Below are positions 35,550-47,489 of a DNA stretch of 64,000 nucleotides, in pieces. A program made the position numbers and the translations under genes. Source of the DNA: Castanea sativa. Taxonomy: Eukaryota; Streptophyta; Magnoliopsida; Fagales; Fagaceae. The stretch is taken from positions 26,775,158 through 26,839,157 of the forward strand of contig NC_134024.1 of NCBI RefSeq assembly GCF_040712315.1, in the 5' to 3' direction. The stretch's first letter is position 1; each line of letters begins with the position of its first letter. Under the pieces are notes generated by a model. That model was not told the origin of the DNA. It did no database searches and saw only the letters and a list, made by a program, of their open reading frames with translations.

Positions 35550-35711
35550 TTTTTTTTAATACAAGATAGAATTTCTACTCTAACCTAATCTAAGTATATA
35601 TGTGTGTAAAGCTCTCTCCTGAAGACTTGAACCCGAGCCTTTGCCCCCTCCTCCCACACCCTACAAACATTTATACTTGTAGAGTGACCACCGCATAAAA
35701 GGTGCGCGGTT
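35550..35711 (-). mobile_element. tRNA-derived SINE, copy 2
   Basis: A 17-bp flanking duplication (35533-35549 and 35712-35728, 15 of 17 identical) brackets the element. On the minus strand it begins with a GCGGTGGTCACTC head (A-box region), has the B-box-like GGTTCAAGTC, the shared middle and an A-rich tail. The layout of pol III promoter, unrelated body and A-tail with long duplications is that of a SINE mobilised by LINE machinery. Confidence 0.88.
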
Positions 35712-36184
35712 GTGGCTTTTGATACTTTGAAGTCATAATTTTTTGTACTCAGCTCTTCAGTTATAAAGTTTTCACACCTTGACTGTTTAAGCAATGCTAA
35801 ATTAATATCTAAAATAATAAAGTTGAATAATCACATGTTTATATGTGTAAGATGACATAGATCGTTGGCATTTTATGATTTATATTACACATATAAAACC
35901 CTATAAAAATCTCCTATAACAAATTTTTTTTTTTTTTAATGAAGCAATTAGTCTTTTTGGAGGATAGTAAACCATGACATTCTCCTGAACACCACGACTA
36001 ACAGTAAAAAATTAAAATTTTTCTCATTCTCCGTGTGTTTTTAATAACCTAATTCCATCCTGAAATTTATTTTTGTTTTTAAATTATTCAATAGTGCTAG
36101 CTAGTTTCAATCCAATTGAATTGACCGATGAAAAGGTAGGAGCACATTTATGTAGGGAATAGGAATAAGGTTATAATAAAGAAG

Positions 36185-36246
36185 CTTGTCGTCCTTGCGC
36201 AGAGGATATGCTAATTTTTTCTGTATCGTTCTAAGTCTCCGAAGGT
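36185..36246 (-). pseudogene. U6 snRNA pseudogene, truncated
   Basis: On the minus strand the sequence shows CCTTCGGAGAC (the 5' stem-loop of U6), then GAACGATACAGA, AAATTAGCAT and CTGCGCAAGGA in the U6 order. About 14 nt between the 5' stem-loop and GAACGATACAG are missing, and the 3' half after the ACGACA region is lost. U6 is the catalytic spliceosomal RNA transcribed by pol III. The internal deletion, the truncation and the absence of a visible upstream sequence element or TATA box make this a retro- or truncated copy. Confidence 0.88.
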
Positions 36247-36935
36247 ATTATAATTAAGAAGCTTGAAAGGATAGTTATTTCTATTGTCTATTTGGAGATA
36301 ATACCGGCATATAATTGTGAATTTATGTGACACGATTTCTTTTTCGCTTCAAATCCTTCCCATGCATCTTTGAACAAATCGATTCAACTGTCGATCTTTT
36401 CATGAACAAAGACCAGATACCACTATCGGATATTTGGTTTCTGCCATCATTATCTTTCCATGTTGTGCTTTCATCTTCTTCCAACCTATTTCATTTGTCA
36501 TTGTTTCAATGTGTCTCTTCTCTTTTCCCATATGTTGTCTTCCCTCCGTTGCTGTCAATATCGACCCACAGGTTTCATTTGTTAGACTTTGTTTTCTTGT
36601 CTACTTATGCTTAATTAATCTTTCATTGTGTTTCTGTTTTCTCATGAATATATATATGATGGACCAACGAAATGTCTTACCCAAAGGACCTCATCAAGAA
36701 CATTCATTCACCTTGCCACGACATGGACAAAGGCAGACAAATCATTAATAAGAGGTTTCAATGCCTTGATCAGTTACCAATTAGTTGTCAAGGCATTGGA
36801 AGCTCATCAACACCTGCATTAATAAGCCCTGAAGCGTTACAAAAAGAGCACTAAAGCCACAATTAAACCCCAACGGCTAGAAACCGTGGAGCTATATATA
36901 CCAGTCCATCAGAACCAGACCAGGTACATACACAT
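36247..36935. other. Spacer, no confident gene
   Basis: Overlapping frames at 36327-36854 are hydrophobic or without motifs and do not resemble a family I know. A TATA-like TATATATAC at about 36892-36900 precedes the SINE but no frame follows. Confidence 0.4.
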
Positions 36936-36947
36936 AAAAATATACAA

Positions 36948-37106
36948 GTTTTTTTTTATACAAAATATAATTTATATTCTAACATAATGTAAGTGTATAT
37001 GTATGTGAATCTTTTTCCTAGAGACTTGAACCCGGCTCTTGCCCCCTACACCTCATAAGCACTTATACTTGTAGAGTGACCACTGCACCAAATGTATACG
37101 GTGGTA
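36948..37106 (-). mobile_element. tRNA-derived SINE, copy 3
   Basis: A perfect 12-bp duplication AAAAATATACAA flanks it (36936-36947 and 37107-37118). The minus-strand body has the GTGGTCACTCTACAAG head, a GGGTTCAAGTCTC B box and the same middle region as copies 1 and 2. The cleaner duplication suggests a more recent insertion than copy 1. Confidence 0.9.
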
Positions 37107-37118
37107 AAAAATATACAA

Positions 37119-38231
37119 TTACGTATATAATTTAATTACTTATGGTGTACATTAAATACACTTTAATTTAATGAGTTCTGTATGACATAAAAATAAGTTG
37201 AGGGAATAAAAAATGCATTAGTCAGCTATATAAATACATTACATATTTTTAGTAAAAATCTAGGAGGGGCATTATTGAGATTTTTATCCAAAATTATTAT
37301 TTTTTAACCAAAAATGCAAGAGGCAGTTAGGATTTTTGAAAAGTCATAGAGGGTCATGGCCTCCCTATCCCTCCCTTCCCTCCGCCCTGACCAAAAGGTT
37401 TGGTGCCTTTGGACCAATGATCCTCCCATAAGAAAAAACAAAACAAAAAACTCTTAATGGAGGAGAAAACTCTTACAAAAATTTTCTTTTGCACAATTTA
37501 AGCAAATGTTAAGATTTGTAATATGTGCAACTTATTTAGCCAATGCATTTGACCGAATCCTAGTTAAACAATGATATTGTTTTGGCCGTATTCAACCAGG
37601 AATTGTATCAACAAAAGCAACACTTGCCATATATATATATAAACACATGTGGCAAAACATATGGACATATGTTTAATTAGAGAGTTTGGCACGCCTAAAG
37701 AATATAATTAACAATATCTCTCCGATCTTTGTAATGAGAGAGCTCTCTGAATGCATTTGGAATTTAGATTTTGGTGATAGTATTTTTGTTGTACTTTTAT
37801 TTTTTAATTTCTCATAAACCTATTATATATTCTTTGGTTTCAGAATAAGTAGGTTAGCTTTCGATATCTAAACAAACATAAAACATAACAGACAAGTAAA
37901 AAAAAGCGAGGGAATAATATTTGTAGACATAACCTCCACTATCCCCTCAAAAAAAAATAATAATAATCTCCACTGCTTATAAACCATGGACGATAAAGGT
38001 TATTATTACAATGAACAACCATAGATGAAAAGAATAACCCTAAAGTTAATAAACCCTAGATGCAAAGGAACAACCATAAATTGTAGACAGAACAGCTTAA
38101 TAAAATTTGAAATGCCATTTAAGCACATTTCAAACTTTTACAACCCAATTGCAACTTATATCACAAATTATTGTGGAATGTGGACTGACTACCAAATATA
38201 AGCATCTCCAACTAGCCATGTCAAAATGGGA
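37119..38231. other. AT-rich spacer, no gene
   Basis: No frame above background and no defined repeat ends. It contains a short AT microsatellite near 37633. Confidence 0.45.
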
Positions 38232-38456
38232 CTAGGGGGCTGCAGCTGAAGAGGGATAACGGAAACAGAAAACAGAAGAAATATATTCGACAAAGCAATT
38301 CAACATCATTCTTTTCACTGATCTCCTTTTTGCTGGAATTACACCTTCACGCTTAGGCACGAAGTGCGTCTCTTCCTTGGCGGTAATCAATTCCTCGTAT
38401 GGTTTAACCTGCTTAAGCACCATTTCCATTTCCTCACCAGTGTAATATGATTTCAT
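38232..38456 (-). CDS. Small protein of unknown function, 74 aa, VIPAKRR motif
   Basis: Open from ATG at 38456 to TAG at 38232-38234. The N-terminal half is Glu/Lys-rich (residues 8-35). The C-terminal half has GVIPAKRRSVKRMM, then a stretch like FVEYISSVFCF. A second minus-strand frame at 58327-58665 contains the same core (VIPAKRRTVKEMV ... ESMENVF). Shared protein sequence 20 kb apart argues that these are real or once-real genes and not chance frames. No signal peptide or membrane segment is evident. The basic AKRR cluster could be a nuclear localisation or docking element (inference). I do not recognise the family. Confidence 0.5.
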   Translation of the reverse strand: MKSYYTGEEMEMVLKQVKPYEELITAKEETHFVPKREGVIPAKRRSVKRMMLNCFVEYISSVFCFRYPSSAAAP

Positions 38457-39599
38457 GTGTCAGATGTAAGAATGTGAAGCTTTTAACTTTTCTTATATGT
38501 GTGTGTGTGGGGGTAGGAATGGCGTCATTGGGCTGAACAATTTGCGTAACACACGTCCAAAACCAAAGCTGCTTGAGTGGAAATTTGAAAAACATCATCA
38601 ATTAAATATTCGAGTGTGATTTAAGGGGGATGAAGACTTTTGAGGTTTTTATGGGCCATATGAAAGACCAATTCACAATTCGATCTTTTTGTCAGTCCAT
38701 GTACAACAATTTTCCGTGTGAACCCTTAGGTCTACTTTTTCAATAAAGGACAATTATAAGTTTACATTGATAATACAATATAAATTAAGAATTTATCTTT
38801 AGAAAAAGTGATGTTGTCTTACATTATGTGTATAGTGCAATAGTACACTTGTGTAATTTTCTTTATATCTTTGAAAGAAAGACACTTGTGTATTTCATTA
38901 AGTTTAAATGTATTTCAATTTTGGTATAAGCCAAGATTTATTTAGTTCAAGTGGCATTTTTTTTAGTACATTTTACGTCATGTAATTCATATATTATACA
39001 AAAATAATAATATTTGAATATTTGAATTATACTTTTATTATATGATATATGAATTACTTGACGTAAAATGTACTTATAATATATGAATTACATGATTATT
39101 TGAACCTTCAATTTAGAGAAAACTTTATCCTTAGTAAAATATAAGCAGTATACTATAAATACTGCTTATTATAATCAAATAATCATGTGTATTATATGAA
39201 TATATTTTAATACACAAGTGTCTTAATATATGAATATTTGAATATATGAGTATTACAATTCAAATAATAATGTACGAATATATTTTAATTATGTGACTTA
39301 GGAAGACATCCAACTGACCAAGTCACATAACTACTTAAGAATATTTAATATGTTATAGAATTATAAACATAGTTTAATGTTTATTTGGATTGTTATGTAG
39401 TAAAACTTTCACTTAAACATATAGAAAAAACAGTTTTTTTTTATGGATATAACTTTTTTTACAACTTACAAAAGTGGCCAATTATGAGTAGTAGATGGCT
39501 AGCCACTTTCATATACATTTATTATCTACTCGCAATCAATCATTTCAGCAAAATATAGCAAAATTTTGTGGTCCTAAACTTTCTCTATAAGTTAAAATA
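38457..39599. other. AT-rich spacer, no gene
   Basis: It holds a GT microsatellite near 38500 and, at 38940-39290, imperfect inverted and direct repeats around TATGAATTACATGA and AATATTTGAATATATGA. I see no borders of a defined element. Confidence 0.4.
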
Positions 39600-41640
39600 A
39601 TTATGTACTTCTTTTACCAACCATGCATTTGGATTTATTCCTGTTATAAAGCCAAGGGGAAAGCACAAGTGTTTAATCCTACAGCAACTAGAGAATCAAA
39701 ATACAGTTCAGATTCATTCACATAACACGTGCATGAGGCGCGCCGCAAATATATAGGTCTATTTGGGAAGTAGTGCTTGCGGCCAGTGGGTCAACTGGTG
39801 CCATTATCCTTATGCATGCATTAGCCATTGGGCCAACGAGAAGTCATTCCCTTTTGTCCTTCGGTTGGAAATGAAGGGGCGAGACCAAAGTCTGAGACAT
39901 GCATGTTACGATTCTCTTTTCAACTACCACAATCTTTTCCACAAAACAGAGCCCCTCGTTGAGACTTTCTAGAGGAATTCTACTTTCTAGGTTTCACACG
40001 TCTATCTGAGATATTTTCCTGTTATACCAAAGATAATCCTTAGAACCCGGATTGTATTTTTCTTCTATCACATCTTTCCTATCATATCAAACATTTTCAT
40101 CATCTGTCTCCTTACGATGAACTTGTCGTCACAATTCCACTGTATTCCTATTTATTGCAGGGAAAACTTCTTAACTAGATGTGTGAGTAATTATTGTATA
40201 GTCCGGGAGCAATGCTCCGGATTACCCAATAAATTTCCTACATGCGGATGGATTCACACACAGACGAAAATGCAAGAATCACTTACACTATTTATTTCAG
40301 CGTTAATAGTTTTTAGAAAATTATTTATTTTCTAAAAAATTATCTCATTTTTAAGTGTTTGGTGACGATCTTGAAAATGAGCTTGATAATGTTTTCTAGT
40401 GTTTGGTATACAATTTTTTTTTAATTTTTGAATAATTTAAAACATGTGTATTAGGTAAACCAACTAATGTAATTAATATAGATAAAAACCAAGTATGAAT
40501 TTAGTTTTCATATTAAAATTTTGAATAGATACAATCAAAATTAGTTGTCAATAACTTTTAATTATCTACTCATTTTGCTGGTACACTAATTTTTTTCAAT
40601 AGTCAACCACAAGTCTTCAATATTACTCTTAATTATGTATTTGCATAATACATAATGTATCTGCATAATATATCATTACTGTATAGAATCTGCATAATGT
40701 ATTTTCCAACAAATGCAACTCACCTAAACAATTATCATTCATTTTATAACAATATTATTAATTTGTTGTATAGATTATCCTATGTAAAATAAATTTAGAG
40801 TACTATAAGCACTATATTTAAAGTTTTTGTCTTTTGCTTCATTCATTCTTTCTTCTTATTATTTTTTATATAAAAAAAAAAAATTGCACTTTTATGTGCA
40901 TAAAGAAGTAACATTTGCTTAGAATCCATTAAACCAAAAATTTCTTTGAGAAAAAAAATCAAGCTTGAAATTTAAATAAAAAAATATATGATTAGAGAAA
41001 AAAATGAGAGAGCTTACCATGAGAGAGAAGACACCAAAAAATTATGTTTCCTACAGCTACAAAAGAATATAATATTTATAGGAGATGAAACGTGTGAGAG
41101 AAAAATTGAAAAACAACCTATAGAATTTAAACACTGAAAAATATGAAAAATTATCTTTACAGAAAATTTTCCAACGAAACATATAAAGCGTTATAGTATG
41201 TCTAGCACGCAATTTTCATATTGAACATAAACTGTTTTAAACATACACTCCAAAGACAACAAAAATAGTGACTTAAAAGGATCGTGACTTCTAATTTCAA
41301 ACATCACGACTTGTACTATATTTTTTCTATCACATATTTCCTATTATATCAAACATTTTCATTATCTGTCTCCTTACAATGTACTTGTCACAATTCAACC
41401 ATAATATTCCTAATTATTGTAACGTCGACGAAAGATAAAACTGCGGATAGCGAGATTCAACCGGAATCGCTTTTTCAATGTTGGCATGTTTCACTAAGCA
41501 AATTCAAACTCGGTTCATGCATGCATTGGGGTTTTAACTTGTGTTCCTTTTCAGAATAACAGGTACCAAAAAATTGACATGTTCACATTGATGGAAGTAA
41601 ATATGTTAGACAATCAAATGTGATTTTCACAAATTTCATT
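39600..41640. repeat. Dispersed duplication, second member (partner 8190-9140)
   Basis: 39600-40160 and 41325-41640 align with 8190-9140. The two parts are separated by about 1.15 kb whose edges are a direct repeat. TTTCCTATCATATCAAACA at about 40074 and its variant near 41337 both match one place in the partner (about 8663). So an insertion plus a local duplication has split this copy. No gene is evident. Confidence 0.7.
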
Positions 41641-43577
41641 ATTAGACAGAAAACTGAGTAACAATTTGGTCATTGGATTTTTTTTTTTTTTTTTTTAAAT
41701 TTGACTCCTGCATTTTAACTTTATAATTTAAACATTCTGTTAGTATTCTTCTTAAAAATAATAGATTTAATTATTATCATCCAAAAATTAATAGAGTTAA
41801 TTATTTGTTTGAGAAGATAGCAGATTTAATTATATTATGTATGAATGATAATAATGATATTTTTTTAAAGGATCATGTTAACGAATACCCTAAGGGCAAT
41901 TTTTAATAAATCATTTTAAAAAAGTTTTGACATCACTTTTACAGAAAATATAAAAAGTTGTCCAAAAAAATAATTGTTTTATTATTGTTGAGGGTTCTTT
42001 TTACGTTTCTTGTACCTTAGACACGCGTCTTGATGTTATTGGACAACGCTTAGTCTAAGTTTTTTCTAAAAAAGGAAGTTGGGCTTGGCGCTCTACGAAA
42101 TGGGCTCCAAAGTATCATTCTACCGCTGCTAGTTTGTGTGTAAACATTAACTCCAAAGTTCAAGAGAAAACACTGCAAAGTGAGCTTATCTTCTGTTTCT
42201 ATCGCAAAATGAACTTTTCTCTTAATATTGGTCATGTGCATTGCACATGACCTTGTGCCCTGTGTCTCTCTTTTTGTTTGACACATGTCCCTGTATGTAG
42301 CAAGTGCTACAACCTTATGTGCAAGAAATCCTTGTCCATGATTAATTACCATTCCCTTTCCCTTGTAACCATTAAATTAGAACGCAATGACCAAATGCAA
42401 AAATTGTGTTTCTTAGCTGGTTCTTTAGAACTTTTTCCCGCTTATTGTTGACACTCTATTTTATAACCTTTTTTTAGTTTCACATTAGGAATAAAATCGT
42501 AATTTTGAAATTATATTTTTCAATATTTTATTGAAATTAAATAAATCTAGAAGTTTTAACAGTAAAAAGGACATATCATGTGCTTATGTTGAATCACCAA
42601 TTAAAAAATATTGTCAAATCAAGTTTAAACAATTAATATATATACACTAGCTTGTAACCCTATGCATATGCATGAAAATACTTAAAAATATACAATAAGA
42701 TGTATAATATAATTTTTATATATAATTTAAATATTATCAATAGTCATTTTTATATTTTGTTTAACTCTTTAAAAAATTTTGTAAGGATATTATTAGATAT
42801 AAAATGTAAATCGTCCATTTAAAAAAAAAATTATTGTGAAACACTTTTTTTTTTTAAGATTCATTTATTCTAGACTCTTTGGTTTTTGTACTTAATAACT
42901 CACTTAGATTAATATTTATGATGTGGTCCCACATTTAATTTTAAAATTAAGAAATAAAACTCTTTAAGAATAAATAATTTAAGATATATGGCGCCTAATT
43001 AGAACTTTAATTTGGAATTCTAATTTAATCTTCTCTTAGCTTCACCTAATATTATTATTATTATTATTAGACTTGATCCAAATCTTTGTTCTTCAAAAAA
43101 AAAAAAAAAAAGGCTTAACCACATACAATTATGATTAACCAAGCATGACTGATCCCCTTTTGTTTTTAAGAGATAATTACAACATGTTGTTAGCTCCGTA
43201 GTTCAAATTATTTTCCTTCCTAGACCCCCAAGCATTTTTGTATATGGAGAGGTGCTAATTCAGCTACAAAGCCTTTGATAAGTATGATTGATTCCTTAAA
43301 GAATTGATCTTGATTAATTGTGTGTCATGATTTACTAGATTGATTTCAAGAAGTAAATTGTGTTAGGAAGTTTAGTGATTTTAAATAACTAGTCACATTA
43401 TCTTAATTGAAGTTAATTAATTAGTATCTAAAGTTAGTAAATACTTCCCAACATATCCTAACTCTTAAATGGCTAAATTTTAGGCCAAAGGTCGGATGGA
43501 ACTCAAAATTGATAAGAAAGGAGTAAAAAAAACAAGGAACAACAACAACAACCACCAAGCAAGATTAGGACTAGGTC
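41641..43577. other. AT-rich spacer, no gene
   Basis: Contains a possible MITE of the TTAACGAATACCCTAAGGG type at about 41878-41990, a 23-nt palindrome (42230-42252) and ATT repeats near 43050. The frame at 42050-42352 (minus) has no motif. Confidence 0.4.
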
Positions 43578-43708
43578 TAAGAGCAATTGTATCAGATCAG
43601 TTAAAATTTTGTAAAATGAAAAAAAGTGCAATTTTTACATATTTTATACAAAAAATCACCCACATCAGTGAGTGTATAAAAGTGTAAAAACGTGGAAACT
43701 CCTAAACA

Positions 43709-43746
43709 AGCTACAGTACCGTGTAAATATACACGGTACTGTAGCT
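43709..43746. repeat. Subterminal perfect hairpin
   Basis: A 16-bp perfect stem (AGCTACAGTACCGTGT and its inverse) with a 6-nt loop, 128 bp inside the left terminus. An imperfect form is kept at 12705-12746 in the 888-bp relative at the equivalent distance from its end. Confidence 0.9.
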
Positions 43747-44984
43747 CAGTTATTCAGTTTTTTAATATTAATTGTACAGTATAAAAAATCAATTTCGCTC
43801 TTTTTTTTCTCTCTCCTCTCACTGAGCCCACGCCACTCACAGGTCTCTCTTCTCTTTTCCTCCTTTCATTCTTGAGTTATTCCTTTCGTCTTCTCTCTTT
43901 GTCTGGTTCTTATTTTTGTTCATTCTCATCATTACGGGAAGCAAAATGTGATCGGTTTGGGGGGTTTTGCAACCACAGACTCATCTTCTCTATTGACAGA
44001 TTTGGGGCTAATTTCTCTACATAGGTATGGGTTTTTCTCATTAAGATTTTAGGGTTTCTTGGGAGTTTCTCTAAACCAATTTTTGGGAGTTTCTCTAAAC
44101 TAATTTTTTTTAAGGTTTCTTAGGAGTTTCTTGTTCAAATTTTTCTGGTTTGGGTTTTTTTTTTAGGGATTCTTTGGAGCACACCCTGTTTCTCCCCTGT
44201 TTTCGGACTGATTGAACAGAGAGAGAGAGATATTCCAATGGAAATGGATTTTCGGACTGACCCATGACTCACCTCCTTTAAAGACCACAGCTTCATAGTA
44301 AGTTCCCTTTTTCTTTTCTTTTTTGGCTTCTATATATTTGTTTATAAATATTTGTGTTCATCACTCCGCAGCTTCGTTTGTGAGTTTGGCATTGTATTAT
44401 CAACATAGCATTATGCATGAATGCCATATATTTGTAGTTGCACTTGTTTTTTTTCTTACTTTTAAGCCAATGTGTCAACTGTGCTTTTCCTCTGCTCCTT
44501 TTAGCTTCCTGTAAAGCACAAGGTAAATGGAAAGACAAAGCAGTCAAATATCAATAGAACAAAATGCATTTTTATAGACCCAACATTTAAGGATATCATG
44601 ATTTTTCAATGGATACATAACTGCACCTCAGGTAACTGGGTTCTGAGCAATTGAGAAGTTAGAACCACTTGGGTGGGAGTTTTCGACCCAAAAGAGAAAC
44701 TTTATGGTATTTGATATTAATGGTCAAATAAAATCATAAATATGCAAAATGTGCTATCATGTTGACATGCTGGTTGATTTGGAGCTTGCAGTCTTGAACC
44801 TGTGAAATGTCCATCCCTTTAGGGGAATGTTGTATGGTGAATAGATTTTGTATTGGCTTTGTGTGTTTGCTGCCATGGGTATGGGCATTGTAGTTACTGT
44901 TGTTGTTGGTCTTTGTTAGTGTGCTCCAATTGTGTGGCCTTTGGCCTTATTTGTATTGTGCAAGGAAACAGATGCAATGTTATA

Positions 44985-45200
44985 GTTTCTGCATATCTGC
45001 ATATCTGTTATAGTGTGTTTCTGCAGAAAAATAATTTTTCTGCATACTGTTATTTTTCTGCAGAAACTGTTTTGTGTTTCTGCAGAAAAATAATTTTTCT
45101 GCATAGTGTGTGCTTCTGCAGAAAAATAATTTTTCTGCATACTATAATTTTTCTGCATAGTGTGTTTCTGCAGAAAAATAATTTCTCTGTATAGTGTTGT
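44985..45200. repeat. CTGCAG palindrome array, left
   Basis: Tandem variants of TTTCTGCAGAAAAATAATTT and TTTTTCTGCATAGTGTG, with five CTGCAG sites. The array together with its leader (TGTGCAAGGAAACAGATGC) is repeated to the right of ORF1. The Lys/Asn/Phe-rich frames here are translations of the repeat. Confidence 0.9.
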
Positions 45201-46105
45201 TTCGATTCATGACATAAATAACACATGCCAGACAGTTTAGTCAATGTTACACTAGCATGCTGTAGGGGTGTACTGGTGCAGTGTCCCTTGTTCATTCTTG
45301 CTTATAATACTAGATTTCTTGTTCATCCATCTTTCACATTTGGGGGATTTTGGCATGTCTAGTCAATGAAGCACTAACATGCTGTTGGGATGCAGTGTCC
45401 GAGTATCAGACATGGGTTAGACATGATATGTTCCTAACATGTGTCAGATAGGTATTCTTACACTTACACATCAAATAAAAACCAAATACCATAATTGTCC
45501 ATTACTGTCCAAACATGCAATAGAGTATAGACTTGCTCAAAATTACTCAAAACAAAACCAACATGTAATAGAGAACTTTGTCCATAACTGTCTCATCTCT
45601 CCTTGAGACCCTCTTTATCTGTGATGATCTACATTAAGCTCTTTTTTTTTTTTTTTTTTTTTTTTGAGAAAGCCTTTTAAGCTTGAGAAATCACTACTTA
45701 CCACTTTCTATTCTCTATGCGTTCAAAGAAGTTAAGAGAATTTAATTTTGAGTTGCATTAGGGTCTATATTTGTACACATCATTATAAGATTGAATGAAG
45801 AGACAGTGCTTCTTCCATTTCTTCCTCTTCTTTTTTTGGATTTCCTTGATTCTACTGTCCTGTACATGTCTTGTATACAAGAGTCTCTCTTTTCTTTTAA
45901 TCGTATTTTTTTGAAAAAAAAAATGTTACACACATCATGCCTAGCACTTTTTCATGTTTGTGCTTGAATTTTGGGGTTGGGGAGGCAAGGGGCTTTATAT
46001 ATTGTGATCTTTTAAGTCTTTACATTGAAATCCTTAAATGTACTGATATATGGAATTGAATCCAGGGCACCTCCCAGAAGCAACACAACTTCATTTTTAT
46101 AGGTG

Positions 46106-47238
46106 ATGGACTCACAAAATCCTTTCCTCCTTGACATTTTAGAAGGCAATGAACAAGGTTTTGAGTCCTTTGATAGTAGTATTTTGATGTCCACGCCACA
46201 TTCTGACGTGAATGTTCATCAATCTCCACCCCAAGTTGAAATGGGACAATCTATACCCCCTATTGCAAAAAAATCAACTACTAAGAGACGAGGTCAACGG
46301 GGAATCAACTTCACCATAGATGAAGATGTTAAGCTAGTATCAGCGTGGCTCAATGTTAGCTTAGATGCCGTGACATCAACGGACCAAAAGCACACAACAT
46401 TTTGGGAAAGAATTTGGTCCACCTTCCACAATGACAAGAAATTTAACCGCTCCAAGGATTCTTTAACTAGTCGGTGGTCTATTATTCAAAAGGAGACCAA
46501 CAAGTTTTGTGGATGCTTGGCCCAAATTGAGAACCGGAATCAAAGTGGTAAAACTGAGCATGACAAGGTATTTTGACTCAACATCTAATATGTATTGTAC
46601 ATCAATACACTTTTAGTTTTATGATTCTCATTATTTTCAATTTTTTACTTTTGTAGATTGAAGATGCAAAAACTCTTTATCTAAATAATAGCAAAAATGC
46701 ATTTCAATTGGAACATTGTTGGAGAATTTTGAAGAATGAAGCTAAGTGGTTGATTCTAAGAGAAAATTTGAACGCCCGCAAAAGAAAGCCAGCCACACAA
46801 TCTTCTCGTACTTTTGCAAGCTCAATAGATCTAGATGAAGATAATGATGAGATGAACTCCGGCGAAACCTTGGAGAGACCCATAGGCAAGAAGGCCGAAA
46901 AGGAGAAATTAAAGAAAAGAAAGAATTGTGATGATGTGGTCCCAATACTTTCCTCCAAATTGGACGAAATCAAGGAAGAAAAGAGGAGAATGCATGAGGA
47001 GAAGAAGGAAAGTATGCGCATTGCATTAGAAGAACGAAGAGAGTTAATGTGCATTGCATCCGAAGAACGAAGAGAGTTGATTCGTCTCAAGGAAGAGAAG
47101 AATGAAGTAGAAAAGAGGAAAATAGAAGATGAAATTATGATGAAAGATACAAGAACCATGGATCCTGAGCAACAAGAATATATTCGTCTACGTCGTTTGG
47201 AAATCTTGGATAGGTTAAAGTCAAAATTTCCATCATAA
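46106..47238 (+). CDS. PIF/Harbinger ORF1, Myb/SANT-like DNA-binding protein
   Basis: Two exons, 46106-46567 and 46657-47238. The intron (46568-46656, GTATTT...TTGTAG) is phase 0, giving 347 residues. ATG at 46106 follows TTTTATAG, so an upstream untranslated intron is possible. Residues about 66-200 form the Myb/trihelix-like domain (FTIDEDVKLVSAWLNVS, FWERIWSTFH, RSKDSLTSRWSIIQ, then HCWRILKNEAKW). Residues about 240-325 are a highly charged coiled coil (repeats of EERREL). Such proteins, often mis-annotated as 'glutathione S-transferase T3-like', are ORF1 proteins of plant Harbingers that bring the transposase to the ends and the nucleus. No stop or frameshift is visible. Confidence 0.88.
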
Positions 47239-47489
47239 TTTGGATATTATTATTGACAATATCTAATCAAGTAATTTTTGTATAGTGCAAAGATACTAGC
47301 ACATGGTTGGCATAGATGATTTGATGTTAGACATCTCTTTTGTAGTATTTACTTGTGCAAGGAACATGATTATTCAATCTCTAATCATGTTAGATATATT
47401 TTTGTAGTCTTCACTTGTGCAAGGAAATAGATGTAATGTTGTAAATTTTGTATTGTGCACGGACAATAGCACTTGTTTAGTTTGTAAAT

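Noticed and set aside
36327..36854. Overlapping plus-strand frames of 60-104 aa
   Set aside because: All three frames are open over the same stretch and none has motifs. A TATA-like sequence lies downstream of them, not upstream.
40170..41310. Possible inverted-repeat transposon
   Set aside because: Weak inverse similarity near 40300-40350 and 41130-41180, but the ends, duplication and family cannot be defined by eye.
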